A stretch of DNA of 64,000 bases from Phragmites australis (Eukaryota > Streptophyta > Magnoliopsida > Poales > Poaceae), in NCBI RefSeq assembly GCF_958298935.1, contig NC_084922.1:3908501-3972500 (forward strand), given 5' to 3'. The notes beneath the pieces were generated by a model. The model was given only the letters and a program-made list of their open reading frames with translations. It searched no databases and was not told the origin of the DNA. The position numbers and the translations under genes are program-made. Shown here piece by piece: positions 38,666 through 53,709 of this stretch; the first letter of the stretch is position 1; each line of letters begins with the position of its first letter.

Positions 38666-39549
38666 AATGATCGATGTACCTAGAGTGAGTGGCGACGTAG
38701 TGACGGTGGTCCTGTTTTGTTTTGTCCTGTCGGCTGGCGAGGGCGAGCTGGCGGTGCCACCCGTCCGTAATTCCGTAGCATACGGATGGAACGGAACTCT
38801 ACTCTGTGTCTCTATGATGATCTACAACCTCCCCTACCTAACTAGGGACCTCTCGAATAGTATTTCCTTCCCTGCCGGCCGGCCGCGTCCACCGACGGCC
38901 TCAGCGGTCCAGCCCAAGCTGATTAACCATTAACGCCAAGAGCGAGCTCTCTCTCTCACCAAGAGCTCTCTGATCTCTCACTCTCTCTGGGATGTCGTTA
39001 TCTCGTCTCTTGAGATGCTCACACATCCCCATTCATCATGTGCAAGCATCTTGGAAACCTCCAACCAATCACATGCAATATGCATCATGTAATTCCTTTT
39101 CCCTAATAGAAAACAATATCATGCTTAATTAAACAATATTATTTGAAACGGATTTGCATAGACCTACGTAAGTACGAGCTAGGGCATCTCTCTTCTAAAA
39201 AAACGCCACTTCATGTGTTCGTATTAGTTATGGTCACAGTTCAACGTGATAGGTGGCACAACAGGCCTGGCAACCGAAACAAACACTAAAAATTATTGGA
39301 AGATTTAAAAAAAAATTGAAGTAGGTTTCAGGAAATGTTGAATGGTTTCAAGAATTGTTGAACCAAGTTTAGAAATATTATCTGGTTTTAAGGAATTCTA
39401 AACTAGGTTTCAAAAATTATTGACAAGCTTTATAAATAGTTGCAAAGTTTTTGAAAATAATTGAAATAGGTATCATAAATTGTTACTAGGCTTTTTTTAG
39501 AAATTATGTAGCGAACATTAACAATATAGAGCCTCACAAACTATGTCAC
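38666..39549. other. Intergenic with short-period repeat
   Basis: No gene recognised. A CT-rich tract lies at 38945-38995. At about 39310-39490 a degenerate repeat of about 22 bp recurs (GGTTTCARGAATTGTTGAA and variants). Confidence 0.5.
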
Positions 39550-42500
39550 CACTACAGAACAACATATCATTGTCGGCTCCAAAACCCCTTTATTGCAGGT
39601 TTTGAAGCTAGCGATGGGTAATGGACAATGGTAGTCAAAAAATATCACTGCCGGCTCGAGAGATCGGTAGTGAAGGAGTTATCACTGCCGGCTAAAGGCT
39701 TCAGCCAGCAGTGATTCCTCCATCATCACTGTCAGCTCGTAGTTTCAGCTGATAGTGATTTCTAAGGCATCACTACCAGCTGAAGCATTCAGTCGACAGT
39801 GTTTTACTTCTCCTCCCTCCATGTGCTCCCTCTATGTCCTCTCTCTATTTCCTCTATCTCTCTATCTCTCACCCTCTCAATACATGCATATAATGATACA
39901 TACATTTAATGTAAATCAATAATATATCTTCATTAATACATAGTAATTCATGTCATATTCGAGTGAACACATATTACAAGTCATAGGCATCGACAAACGC
40001 ACATATATACATAATATTTCTCATAGGTTACCCCAAAAAAAAATCGATTAAGTTGAGCCAGTCCAGTATCCCTCTACCTCTCCCGCAATGAGGACCGCGT
40101 CTCCGGACGTCTGATGGAGTGTGTATGTCTGGGGATGTCGGGAGACCGATGATGGTGGAGCAGAGGACTCAGCCACGCCTGATCGACCGCAATGTTACCT
40201 AAGCTCTAAGCTCGCTGGCGTGTCAAAGATATCGAAGTCCGACGCTTGAACGCCACTACGGTTTGAGCCTTCGGCCTTCTCCGCAGCGCACTAACAAGCC
40301 ACCCTCTCGTGCTCATCCACATCTCATTGACAGGCCACCCTCTCGTCCTTCTCCTGTACACGCTTACAGGGCGCTGTTTCTTGCTCCTTCGTAGTGCACA
40401 ACTGACAGGCTAGCCTCTCATCCTTCTCCTCCTGAGCACGCTTACGGGCTGTTGCTTCTGGACCAAGTGCACTGACATGCATACAATGAGACACATATTT
40501 AATATAAATCAATAATAAACATATATTCATTAATACATAGTAATTTATATCCTTTACTAATATATAATAATTAATATCCTTCATTAAAATGATATCATTT
40601 GGTGATATATAAGTTGTCTAACCCCCCGTTAGCCTTCATCCTTGTCACATACTCTCTACTAGAAGGTACGGAATCATTTGAAGACCTCTCACGTGTCGAT
40701 GGCATAGTCGGTTCATGAAACTCGCCGGTTGGGTTGATAACATGTTCCATGAAGAATCCAGTGAACTGTTTTTGAATGATATGTATTTTTGCAGGTTGTA
40801 ACGCACATGTGCGTTGTTTGGAGCGCTGCATTTGAAGAATCAAAAGAATGAGTCATTGAACACATATAGAAATTGAAAAGAAAGTATCGATATGTAATTT
40901 CATACCTCAAGATCATTAAACATGACAACCTCTTCGTCAGGGTCGAATCTATGAATGAAAGTAAGAACATAGAACCCACAGAGATTGTTGTCGGGTGGCT
41001 ACCTCTTATACTTCAAGAGGAAAGTATTCGTCAGTGGAATGAATTGAGCCTTTTTATTCAATAGGAAATGTAAGTCATGAATATTCCCTGCATAATAGAA
41101 AGTCAATTTTTACATCATACTGCTTCATGTATGGACAGTACATAACACTCTTTTTGTAGTATTTTGTATGCTATGTACGTGAATATGAATATCAATTAAA
41201 CTTAGATGCAATCGATGTAAAAATTAAATGATTGAGTTTACCTATTTAACATGTCAATAAGGTCTTGGTAAGTCATCTTATCTCTCTTTTGTAAGTCCAA
41301 GATGATGATCTTGCTCAAGCTTGAGTGGATGACAAGGAGGATCAAATGAAAATTGTAGGAATATGTCACCATAGTAAATTAGTACTGCTTAATAAGCCCA
41401 AGATTGATGAATCCTACTTTATAATTTAATTCTTGTATGTACGCTTGAATCTCTATTCTACAAAAGAGAGAAGTTAGCCATGCAATTTCAATGTACAAGA
41501 TTATATAACGTGAGTTATATGCAGAAGTACCTTACAGAGTTCACACTTTGATTATGACCACGTTGAGGGCATCTTCCTTGTGCATTTCATACAAGCACTT
41601 GAACTTCATCTAGAAGTAGTCGTCCCCATTGAGGAAATATTCATCTATGTACCTTACGGAGAACGCATGTATACCCTGCCTGGACTGCTCCAAGTACCAA
41701 TGATGTAATCGGTGCATTTGAGTTGTAAGGTTTTCTTTTATATCTGCTTTGATCAAAGGTTTGCCTAACTCAAATGGCCATATAACGTTCGATTTTAATA
41801 TATCCGCTCCCACAGTAAGCCATGCTAGTTCATCTGCTGTTAATATAGAAGAAGCCAGGAAATCCCCGATACTTGGAGTATCCTAAATGATTGTACCTTA
41901 TTTGCTCCTAGTCTGCATCTTATTGATACGTTCGTAGTCAGTCAATGGCATACTTGAAGGTGCCCTCGTCTGTTTAGTTTTGGCTATATTCATGAAAAAA
42001 TTTATGGTATCTTCAGGTACAATAGACTTCGGTGGAGGTGGTGGAGGATGGAAATTATCTGTGATACTGGCGTCCACAATCTTTTTGTTTTTCTTAGCAG
42101 TAAGTAAATAGACATCCTTGGGTTCCGCCACCTTAGATGCCACCGACTTCTTAGATGATGTTGTCTGCTTGGATGCTGCAGAACCTAATCGTGTTTTCTG
42201 AGCTGATTGTTGGTTTCTTGATGGTGTTGGCTTCTTTGAGGCGATGGCTAAGGATGTGGACTTTTTCTAGGAGATGGCTGATGAGAGGGAGATCTACGAG
42301 TTGACGACGGTCTAGGGTGTAGTGGAGAGTATAAGTTCTCGGGAGCTATCCCTAGTAGAAACACTATGTAGACCTTCACCCATGCGATGAATGTGTGCTC
42401 ATTCTCTCCTATAGTATTTTTCCCTTCTTTGCGGGGCAGTCCACCTCAACATGACGGTACTGGTCAGTTGTCTCGTCTACTTCAACCACAGCGTAACCCT

Positions 42501-45031
42501 CTGGTATCGGATGTATGTGCAAATGTTCATAGGAGCCGCTGGGATAAGCCACGCTGGAAACCACCTTGGTGGTAATATTTCTAGCATCAATGTGTAGTTC
42601 ATACAGTGTCCATGCTGTCATGAGGTCCACGGGATAAGTGATGGGGTTAGCTCCCGGAACTCCTGTGGACGCACAACTACTCCGACGACTACCGAAGCTG
42701 GAGTGCGCAACATTAGGAAGACACTGTCGGTTGTTCCTTTTCGCTCACAATGACACCTTGTTCACGCATGAGGGCTTACTGTACTGCATGTGTTATCTTT
42801 TCATCTGTATATTTCCTCTTCTTTTGTAGCGTTTGTTCAAGCATTTCCATCATCCTAACTTATCTCCCTCTCGTTCTGCATCTTGCTCTGCTTATATTTC
42901 TTTCAACTCTTGTAACTATTGATGTCGCCTAAAAATCCATATTTCCAACCTATCACCCCAACGTCTCGTGTGCGACCACCATGCTCCTTGTTTCCCAGTG
43001 CCAAGGTGAGCTCGTCTATTTCCCTATCTGGCTTGAAAGAGCCTTGTACAGACTGCTCATGGCTTCCACAAGCTTTTTTGTAAGAGTTTGCGTCACTTCC
43101 TGGTCTTTGAAGGTCGTAAATCATAAGCTTCCATCAGTCGAGTAAGAAGCACCCCTCCTAAGAAGAAAGCACGTCGATCGTTTGCTCCAGCCCTCTGTCT
43201 CATGCGTGACACCTCTCTCTCTCTCTCGTAGCTCATCTAGCTGTTATTGTCACTGTCGTTCTTTCCTCATGTACCCACGAATGCTGAGGGTAGAGGTGCT
43301 TCTTCGAGTTTTCTTTGTTCACCTCACTCAACCTCTTTGTGCTTCTTTCGACAACTTGTATGTTTCTGCATATACCAGACTTTTGTATGCTTTCGCGTCC
43401 GCTTTCGATGAGTATTTGTTAGTGTCATCCTAATTTATTATTATTATTATTCAACCCTTACATACATGACATACATATAGCTATAACTTATCAAAATTAA
43501 ACAACACATTCACCCTCGGGATCAACCTCGTGACACTGCGATATCGTTCTCTAAATAGCGATAAAATGCATCGAAATGAAAATTAATGATATGTCATGAT
43601 ATGTGATACAAATGACATGAAATTTGGTAGAGGTGTAGTGCATGAGGTTATGAATGCAGTAGAGGAAGAATCACATGAATTGCAGTTCATTTGCCTACTT
43701 AATTAACCAAACTACATGCTTGCTATTTTTAAATCCAAAATTAAATAAGGTAATTCAAACAAACTCACATGAGGGAAGTACTAAACATGGCAAAAGGTAT
43801 TTTTTATTGTATAAAGTAAGACCTAAAAAATTATTTTCACATTTTACGATTTTTATTAATTTTTATAGAAATTAATCAAGTTTAAAAGGCTTAATCAAGA
43901 TTAACAAATAATTAGTGCTAAACATGCATTTCATGCTTGAAATATATTTTTCTTGTACATAGCATAACAAAAGAAGATTAACAAAGTTTGATCGACTAAT
44001 TTTGGATATTTCAAGATTTAATTATGGATTAATAAGTTACATACGTTTCATGCATGCATGTATTTTTTTTCATATAGATCATGATAAAACAAAAGTAACA
44101 AACTTTGTTTCATATTTTTCTGAGCTCTAGATATTATTCTACAGATTATAGGTTATTTTAGTTAATTTATCAATACAACTAATATTTCTTTTGGAATTTT
44201 TTGGATTTTTTTATCACTGTTGACCGACTTTGACTGGTCATCGATAGCGAACAACGTTAGAGCTTGGTCAAGGAGGGGTACTAAAATGCTCAACGCACTG
44301 TAGCGAACTTGTTTGAGGGGTCGACGACTGCATGTACGGCGACAAGCATAGCTAGCGGTGACCATGGCGGGTGACAGAGCTAGGTCAACGACGATAGCAT
44401 GCTGCAGAGGGAGATAGTGGAAGGAAAGGGGACAACGAGGTTCCCTGAACTGTGGTCAAGCTCACTATGCATTCGGCTCAGGTAGAGGCAACTCACGGCC
44501 CAAAGTTTGTTGGGGAGGTGGGCGAGCTCGCGGTGGCGGCCGGTCGGCTTTCGTAGAGCACTAGGCGACGACGGGCTACGATCGAACTAGCGTACACAAA
44601 ATATTAGGTGTGGCACTGTGAAGTTCACCGAGCAATGGAATTGGATGGACAGGGTTCAGAAGCGGTGGTGCGTCGATGAGGGCGAGGAAGATCGCTGGGG
44701 CAAAAAAGACGGTGTTGTACTTAGGCTTAAGGAGGAAGGATCACTATTTTATAATGTACACACATTACTGCCAACTCATACCATCAGTCGGCGGTGATGT
44801 TTCAATATCACTGTCGGTCGATAGCTTCAGCCGGCAAGGATGATGGAGCTGAGCATCAGTATCGACTCAAATCATCGGCCGACAGTAATGATCCTTATCA
44901 CTACCGGTTCATAAGTTACGATGATGGATATTTTTCGCACGGCTTATGAACCGATAGTGATACCACATTACTATCAACTTATTAGTAACCGATGGTGATA
45001 AACCGACACATAAACATATTTCTATAATATG
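39550..45031 (-). mobile_element. Decayed CACTA (En/Spm) DNA transposon
   Basis: The left terminus is CACTACAGAACAACATAT (39550). The right end, TTTCTATAATATG (45019-45031), is an eroded inverted version. Both ends carry subterminal repeats typical of grass CACTA elements: copies of ATCACTGCCGGCTC and variants at 39640-39800 and 44760-45000, in both orientations. Inside are minus-strand remnants of a CACTA accessory protein (separate entry). I see no recognisable TNPD-type transposase, so the element looks non-autonomous. The 3-bp target duplication is not visible (CAC versus TAG), so the right edge may be off by a few bases. Confidence 0.7.
41520..43124 (-). pseudogene. Remnant of CACTA-encoded plant protein (DUF8039-like region)
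   Basis: Minus-strand fragments in order: 43124-42903 (RPGSDANSYKKACGSHEQSV, then DELTLALGNKEHGGRTRDVG), 42630-42409 (GSYEHLHIHPIPEGYAVVEV, like the DUF8039 segment of grass CACTA proteins), 42143-41898 (Pro-rich linker, then a NFFMNI-like stretch), and 41813-41610 (HRLHHWYLEQSRQGIHAFSV, RYIDEYFLNGDDYFW). Stops and frame changes separate them. The order matches the protein carried by many grass CACTA elements, recognised from memory of the family. Function is unknown; this copy is non-functional. Confidence 0.6.
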
Positions 45032-46694
45032 TAGAGCCCAACAGTAGTCTCACGAGTATCGATAATAAATCCTATTTGTACTAAGTGGGATTCAATAATG
45101 GCCGCGGCCTCCATACAGCGCGAGGACATTTAAGTCGGATAGGTAGGCAAAATGTTTGAATTTTCTTTTTGCCTTCGTGACAACACATGTAGTACTGCCA
45201 TTTTAAACAGAAGTTTTAAAAAGATACGGTGACTTAAATCAAGCAAAACCTAAAGTGAAGTTGGTTCAGGGGAGGGTGGGCTAGATAGGGGTTGATATGA
45301 ATGGTTTGGTTCTTAAATCTTATGGTTCAAGACAAGTGATTTAAGGATTTGTAAATTTGAAGCCACGTTAAAACTAGGCATGTCATTTCAAAAGAGTTCC
45401 ATCTTGTTGGCTTCTTTTTTACGGTGGTTTTGCATGTCACTATTGATGCTCTTATTTATATATAGAGAGAGAGGGAGAGAGAGACAAATGTTATTCTTCA
45501 TCTTAGGTGTAGCATATTATTTTACATCTATTAAAACGTGATTCAGTGGTTATTATTAAAATTTTATTTAATAGGTGTAGAATAATAAATAGCACTACTA
45601 TGTGTATATATATGTGAAGGGAAAGAGATCTCATTCATATATCAAGAAAAGAACATCCCAAGAAAAAAAACAGACAATGACTCCAAGAACCTTTCTAAAC
45701 CTCCTTCCATTGCCTCTCCTTCCGTCGCTACCAGCGTTGACGAGCCGAACTCAGCAACGTACGCCAACGATGAACCTTTCCATTCCCCAGACCGCAAAAA
45801 CCAATGACCAGAAACACCCGTCTAGCCGCATATGGACCATTGAATGAACATCGACAGCCATAACGCCTGGCACCGTCGAGAAGACTTCAAATTGACGTCA
45901 CCAACCACAGGCTCGGCGGAGCTGGAGGCACAGCAGGCTTGTCCGGCGAAGGGATCCCATTTGCAATTGCCGATTAACTTGCCGGCCCTATAAAGCATCC
46001 ATAGACACGTGGAAAGCATAATACTGCATGAAATTAATTGGGGTGTGATGGACCGAGTGTGAGCTAGATTTGTTCTTTCCAAAAAGAAATATCAAGGTCA
46101 TGGAGATCACTTTTGGATGCACAAAAAGGCCGGGCAAAGTGTAAGGCACCGCGGCTTGATATTTTCATCTATGCTATTGACACTGCCACCAGCTGATGGT
46201 CTTGGGATGCATTATGCTCGTGGTCACGAGAAAGAAGACTGGCTATATATACTTGGATCAATGGATGGATGTGATGGCGATCGATGCTTGAGGAGATGAA
46301 TCTGCTACTAACTGCAAAGCCGTGCTCGTCGATGATGTAAACGTATTTGGAACGGAAAGTAATCGAAGAGGGTACTGTTTGGAAGTGGGTCGTACTTACT
46401 ATGAATCTTCGAGATTTATTATGAACTTAAACAGTACCTTTAGGATTCGAATGCAAATACGCCGGCCCATGCAAACATATACCCTTATTAAAGGATTGCT
46501 ATTGGAAATATCATTTAAATTTGAACTGAACGCTGTCGATTTGAATCCAAACGCCTCTGCGCAAACATGCCCTAAAGGAGCAGAATATCCAGGGAGCAGC
46601 ATGCATGCACAGTACGATGTTTGTTGGAAAAGAAACGTCGGCAGATCGACGGTGCCCTCGTTCTATGAGGCACACAGGCTTAGCTGGTTTGGAT
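45032..46694. other. Intergenic, no gene recognised
   Basis: A GA-rich run lies at 45463-45485. Short frames near 45660-45850 and 46320-46770 show no recognisable domains. Nothing else. Confidence 0.5.
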
Positions 46695-46915
46695 TACTTG
46701 ATAAGACACGATCTTTAATATATAATTGTAATCATTATATTTTATTAAAATATATTTACAAAATTTATTAAATTTGCTATATTATAAAAATATTTTTTAA
46801 GATAAATATATACATATGATTTAAAAAATTTAAACTAAATATTTTAAAAATTATTGTTGTTAATAAAAATTTTAAAAGTTTTATTTATGATTGAATGGAG
46901 TATATGTTTATAAGT
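46695..46915. mobile_element. Possible degenerate Stowaway-like MITE
   Basis: An AT-rich block ending GATTGAATGGAGTATATG, similar to an eroded Stowaway right end. The left end is uncertain. Confidence 0.3.
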
Positions 46916-48616
46916 ATCATATATCCACTGTATTATCCTACATACTAATTATTACTAGTTACTGATGATTTCATGATTGTGATACATGGTTAATTGGACG
47001 CCACGCGTTCGTGTTCTCTTGTCCGAGCTAGGAGCTACAGGAAATTCCCCGGGTTCCAAAGTGACCAGGTGATGCATGTGAGATTTCTCGATGTGTTGGT
47101 ATTGTGTTAGGTTGGCTGATATATATTCACTCAGTTCATGTGGTGCACGCAGGGGTCTGATAGATGATGGATATAAAGGTGGACGGACGTGCACTGGACA
47201 GCTAGAGCCCTTGTGGTATGTTGGATGACAAGACCCTCTGCAATCTTTTTGTATCTTGAATGAATTAATGAAAACAAGTAGGCATGCATGCAGGGCTGGT
47301 TGTTGAAGATTTTGGGATAAAAAAAGTGGTGGATGGGTAGTATCCCTCGGCGAGAAAGAAGATAAATGAGCAGTGCAATGCAATATTGAAATCTTCTCTA
47401 TCTGTGATCTGTCCATGCTTGCAGCTCAATCCAGCCAGGATTGGTCGATCACTCGATCCAGCAGCAGCAGCGGCATTGGTTTCGCTTCACCTGTGAACCG
47501 TGATGACGACACGGCTCGACAAGAGGAGGTGGCGACGACGGCTGCTTGCTGCTTGACAGGTAGAGAGTTCACGGACTGGCTTCTTGGTTTACTTAATAGG
47601 AAAATTTAGATTTATGCCGCTGTTTTAATTATCGTTTCAGGTTTTTTACTGCTATTTGAATTATTAGGTTTATGTCACTGGTTCGTAACTTTTTTTTATT
47701 CATGTCGGTAGTGGCAGCGGTTGGACTGATAAATTTATTTGGTTTATGCTATTGGTTCGATCCAAATAGTGACATGAGCTAACAAGTTTTAAAACTAAGA
47801 ACATGAAATGAATAATTAAAAAAATGATGGTCAAAATCGAAACTGCAATTGACATATGGCATAACCATAGATATCTCTAGTTAGGACTGTGTTATGCAAG
47901 CCAAGCCAAGCCAAGCAGGCGTGCAGCTTGTGAGCCAGTGTACGTACCTGACCTAATGCCTGCCCTCACTTGTCCTGCTCTGCATGTTCCGTGTCCCTTC
48001 CTCGCTCGGATCGTGTGGCTCAACTGACTCGTCCGACCACCCTAGATCCTCCCTGATCACTTGCATGCTCGTGCTCCAGGGTGTTGTAGGCGTACTACTA
48101 AACTTCTCCAGATTTGTAGCACAGTGCGATGGGCCTCCAGCCCAGTCATCCTTCTCAGATAAACCCATCCATGGTAGCCTTGCTCTTGCAGCCGCAGCTA
48201 TTGCAAAGTTGGCCCGTACAAAGGACTGATGATGTTGGTTGTTTAATTTTAGGGAGAACTTCTTATACGCCACAACAAAGGGGTTCATCATATAATCACC
48301 TCCATGTTTCTACTAGAAACCAATGCTAATAAAAAGTCCACAAAACTAGAAGAGTACTCGTCTCAAAAAACCATGAAAACTGAGAAGACAACAAAGATCG
48401 GAACTCATCCGCAAAAATATGGATTCACTGGGCTATTACGAAACGGAACTGGCAAATATAGCTGATGCAAACGATAATCATAGAGTACATGCTACTGTTC
48501 CAGACAGACATAATCCTACCTGATGCATCTCATCTCAAGAGATGAGCAAGTAAAACGTTCTTAACAGTAACTTCTGACAGACAACTTGATAGTGGGACAA
48601 CATGCCAATCATCAGA
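46916..48616. other. Intergenic / eL42 3' flank
   Basis: No supported gene. The last hundred or so bases before 48616 should be the eL42 3' UTR (minus strand). Open frames at 47373-47609 and 47953-48291 have no recognisable homology. Confidence 0.5.
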
Positions 48617-50582
<1,966 letters not shown>

Positions 50583-50831
50583 GGCTGCCGAGATGTGGCT
50601 TCCTCCTCGCTCGGTGCGTCCTGGCGGCGGCGGCCTGCGAGCTCGGGTGCGGAAAACCCTATCGGAAGTCGCGGCGGGGAGATAAACGAGGCGAGAAGGC
50701 CGGGCTTATTGGGCTTTCTGTGACTTGTGACCTGGTGGGCCGATACAGGCCGGGCCCGGATCCAAAACCTCTTACTTCGGTGAAGGGAACAGTATTTCGT
50801 TAGAGGTGATTAGCACCGAGATCCTGTAGCA
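50583..50831 (-). promoter_or_regulatory. eL42 5' UTR / promoter region
   Basis: A GC-rich stretch upstream of the eL42 start codon, with AACCCTA at 50656-50662 on the minus strand (as AAACCCTA/TAGGGTTT), resembling the telo-box found in many plant ribosomal protein promoters. The assignment is by motif and position only. Confidence 0.45.
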
Positions 50832-51134
50832 TTAAGTGTCTGTTTGGCGGAGTTTTTAGAGCAGCTTTCTAGCTGAAATTAGTGGGAGCTTTGACAAACA
50901 GCAGTTTTCAGTTTTTAGCTTTATGAGTAGAATCCGTGAGAGTGATTCTCTAAAATGAACTAGAAGCTAGGAGCTAGAAAAAAGCAGCTTCACCTGATTC
51001 ACTTCCCGTACATAATCACTTCTTCTATATATTTTATTTTAGAGAATCATTTTCAGCCACAGAATCTCTTTTTCTAGACAATCACTATTCACAGAGAATT
51101 TGGATAAATGAGAATTATACCAAACAAGCCCTAA
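50832..51134. mobile_element. MITE-like element (hAT-type appearance), about 300 bp
   Basis: The left end TTAAGTGTCTGTTTGG and the right end CCAAACAAGCCCTAA are imperfect inverted repeats. The interior is rich in AGCTTTT/AGAATC blocks typical of grass MITEs. No clear 8-bp target duplication. Confidence 0.6.
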
Positions 51135-53627
51135 AACTTACCCATTTATTGGGGATCTAACCGCTCATAGTGAAGTAAAATCACCTACTTCACTTCGTGT
51201 GAAATCAGAGGATCCTTGTCCGCTGGGTCCATAGGCCAATTCCTTGGCTTTGCTATTTGCAAATATACTTTGGTCATGTTTGTTTTTTATTTTTTATTAT
51301 AGATTCTAGCCTTGAAACAAAATAAAAACCCCTAATCTAAAAGTTTATTCTTATAATTCACAAATCCATTGTGTGATCTGCTGGTTGTCAAAATATCGAT
51401 TTTGTCATGCGATTTTACGACTTTACGATCTATATTGATTGGAATGATTCTATGATTCTTGTCAGTAAAATTTACATTTTTATGATTCTTATAGTTATGA
51501 TTATATGATTTGCAATTTGGTGTTACTGAAAGGTTTCGATTCAATTTAGAATCTACGATTTTGATAACCTTAACATCTGACCTAATCTATCAGGACCGAA
51601 TGAACGCATGTGCGTTAGCGACACTATTTTGTCATACCCCTTCCCTCGTTAAAACACATCCACAATCTGCAATAAGTGTCTGAACTTTTTCACCAATTAA
51701 ATCAGCTCATCGAATTCGAATGCATGACATTATATGCCAAGAAACACTAGCCTCCTCCTATCGAGATGGAATATGTACTTGCGTCATGTTGCAAGCCGAT
51801 AAAGGCCCTTTAGTTTGTAGAAAAAAACGTAGAAAATCATAGAAATAGAACATTTTCTTTTGTGCTCATTGTTTATCTGTTTGGTTTATAGGAATGGACA
51901 TAAAAGAATAACATAAAAAAAATTCCTTTGGGCTCGATTTCAATGGAAAAGTACAGGAAAAAAGAATTCACTCCGAGCACATTTTTCTCTTCTCGTTGTG
52001 TAGTATCGAGGCAGATTTCTGTGTTTGTCCCGTGCTCATACAAACACCAACTTTGAAATTTTTCCTCTGTTTTTCAATCTTATATTTTCCAACCGCCACC
52101 TATCATATCCATGTGTTTTTTCTATTTCTACGTTCTTTCCAATTCTGCGTTCAAAGAGCCCTAAATATCTTTGCATACTGAATCTATTCTGCATGACTCA
52201 TCAAAGGAAAGCAGAGCATCATCACTCGCATTCTCCACCAGCTACATACATACACATCAGGATCAGGATATATGCCCGGTTTCCATCTAGATCACAGCAA
52301 CGCCCCCAAAGCTCAAGGCACGGGTATGTTCACAGCATATCCTTCCCTTGCGCACCTGGGCCAAAAGATCGAGCCAACGATTTGTCACAGCGGCATTCTT
52401 CGCCTTTTTTCTCTTTCGGATGGGAATTGCGTCTGAATCCTCGGAATATTTCGATCGATCTCTGTTCTTGCCTTTTTCAAACAGTTCGTTTTGACCGGGG
52501 AATCCCTCTCTTTTCCTCCCTAAAGCAGGTGAAGTTTTGTGCTCCCTGACAATCAGGCTTCTGTTGTTTTAATGTGACCAAAACAACATGATACTGATAC
52601 TTTGCACTCAGTTGCAGGTGATTATAAAACCCAACCCCAAAAGGCAGCTGAACTTTGCAGTTTCCAATCTATCCATAAAGCCTAAAGGATTTCTTTTTCC
52701 ATTTAGTCTGTATGTGTGAGCTGGTGTTTAGATGCCTGTGCAGAGGGGGGAAATTGAATTGTTGGGTGCAATAGGTTGCATCCGGCAAGCCTGAATGAGG
52801 GGCTGGCCACCCAACCAATCACATCATAACTGTTTTACATACTGCAACTTGAGAGAAGAAATAAAGTTGTGGGAAACTGGATTACTGACAAAAGGCAGTC
52901 GGAGCTTCTTGAGAGAAAGGACTTAGGCATCAACAAAGAGTAGTACAGATCAACTAAAGGCAGCGAACCTGTATACATATAAAATTATAAGCTCCTCCTA
53001 TGCACACGGCATCATTTTATCTTTGCAAGGTGGCTATCACAAAACTTTGTATAAAGCAGCTAAAGAAAAAAGTATCCTAGTGATAACTGACGAAATGCTG
53101 TTGCAGCTACCTTTATTGGCGATACTTCAGTTTAGAGAAAGAGAAAGCTGACACTTAGTGCTAGTATTATGCACTTTGCAGATGAATTAAGGTCTGGTGC
53201 TATATGTGAAAATCCTGCAGAGCAACTGTATTATTTCACTCTACCATGCGCAAATTTTTCAGAGAGATTCTATACCTTTGCAGAATTCTGAATTTGATTC
53301 ACTACTTTGCAGGCAGACAGCAACTAAAGAGAGACAAAAACAAAGAACTGTAGCGATAGTTTATAAGATGCATTCAAAACTCTCTTGATAATGCCGGTAC
53401 TAATGTTACTGCATCTCATGAAAATAAAGTGTGATGTGCAGTTGCAGATAAGCAGTATCACAATATATCAGAACAATATTTACCAGCCACACACTGCAGA
53501 GAGCTACAGTAAAGCTAGTGAGCAGCAGTTGTTGTTGTCGCTCGCGGCGATGGAACATTGATCGATATAGATCACAATGACAACACACTGCCGATAGAGG
53601 ACCGGATTCGATCTCCCGATTTCTGCA
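51135..53627. other. Intergenic, no gene recognised
   Basis: Another AT-rich MITE-like block may lie at about 51790-51960 (TTTAGTTTGTAG and GTTTGGTTTATAGGAATGG). A longish open plus frame (52025-52549) has no recognisable domain and a biased, low-complexity composition. I do not accept it as a gene. Confidence 0.5.
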
Positions 53628-53636
53628 TATAAATAG
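53628..53636 (+). promoter_or_regulatory. TATA box of the exonuclease-like gene
   Basis: TATAAATAG, 74 bp before the ATG at 53710, ideal spacing for a short 5' UTR. Confidence 0.75.
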
Positions 53637-53709
53637 GCACCCGTGTGCAGCCTTCACCGACAGGTCGATCGATCAACCAGTAGTTAGTTGTGTTGCTGAC
53701 GAACTGACG

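Noticed and set aside
52025..52549. A 174-codon plus-strand frame
   Set aside because: No recognisable homology, low-complexity stretches, no supporting splice or promoter context.
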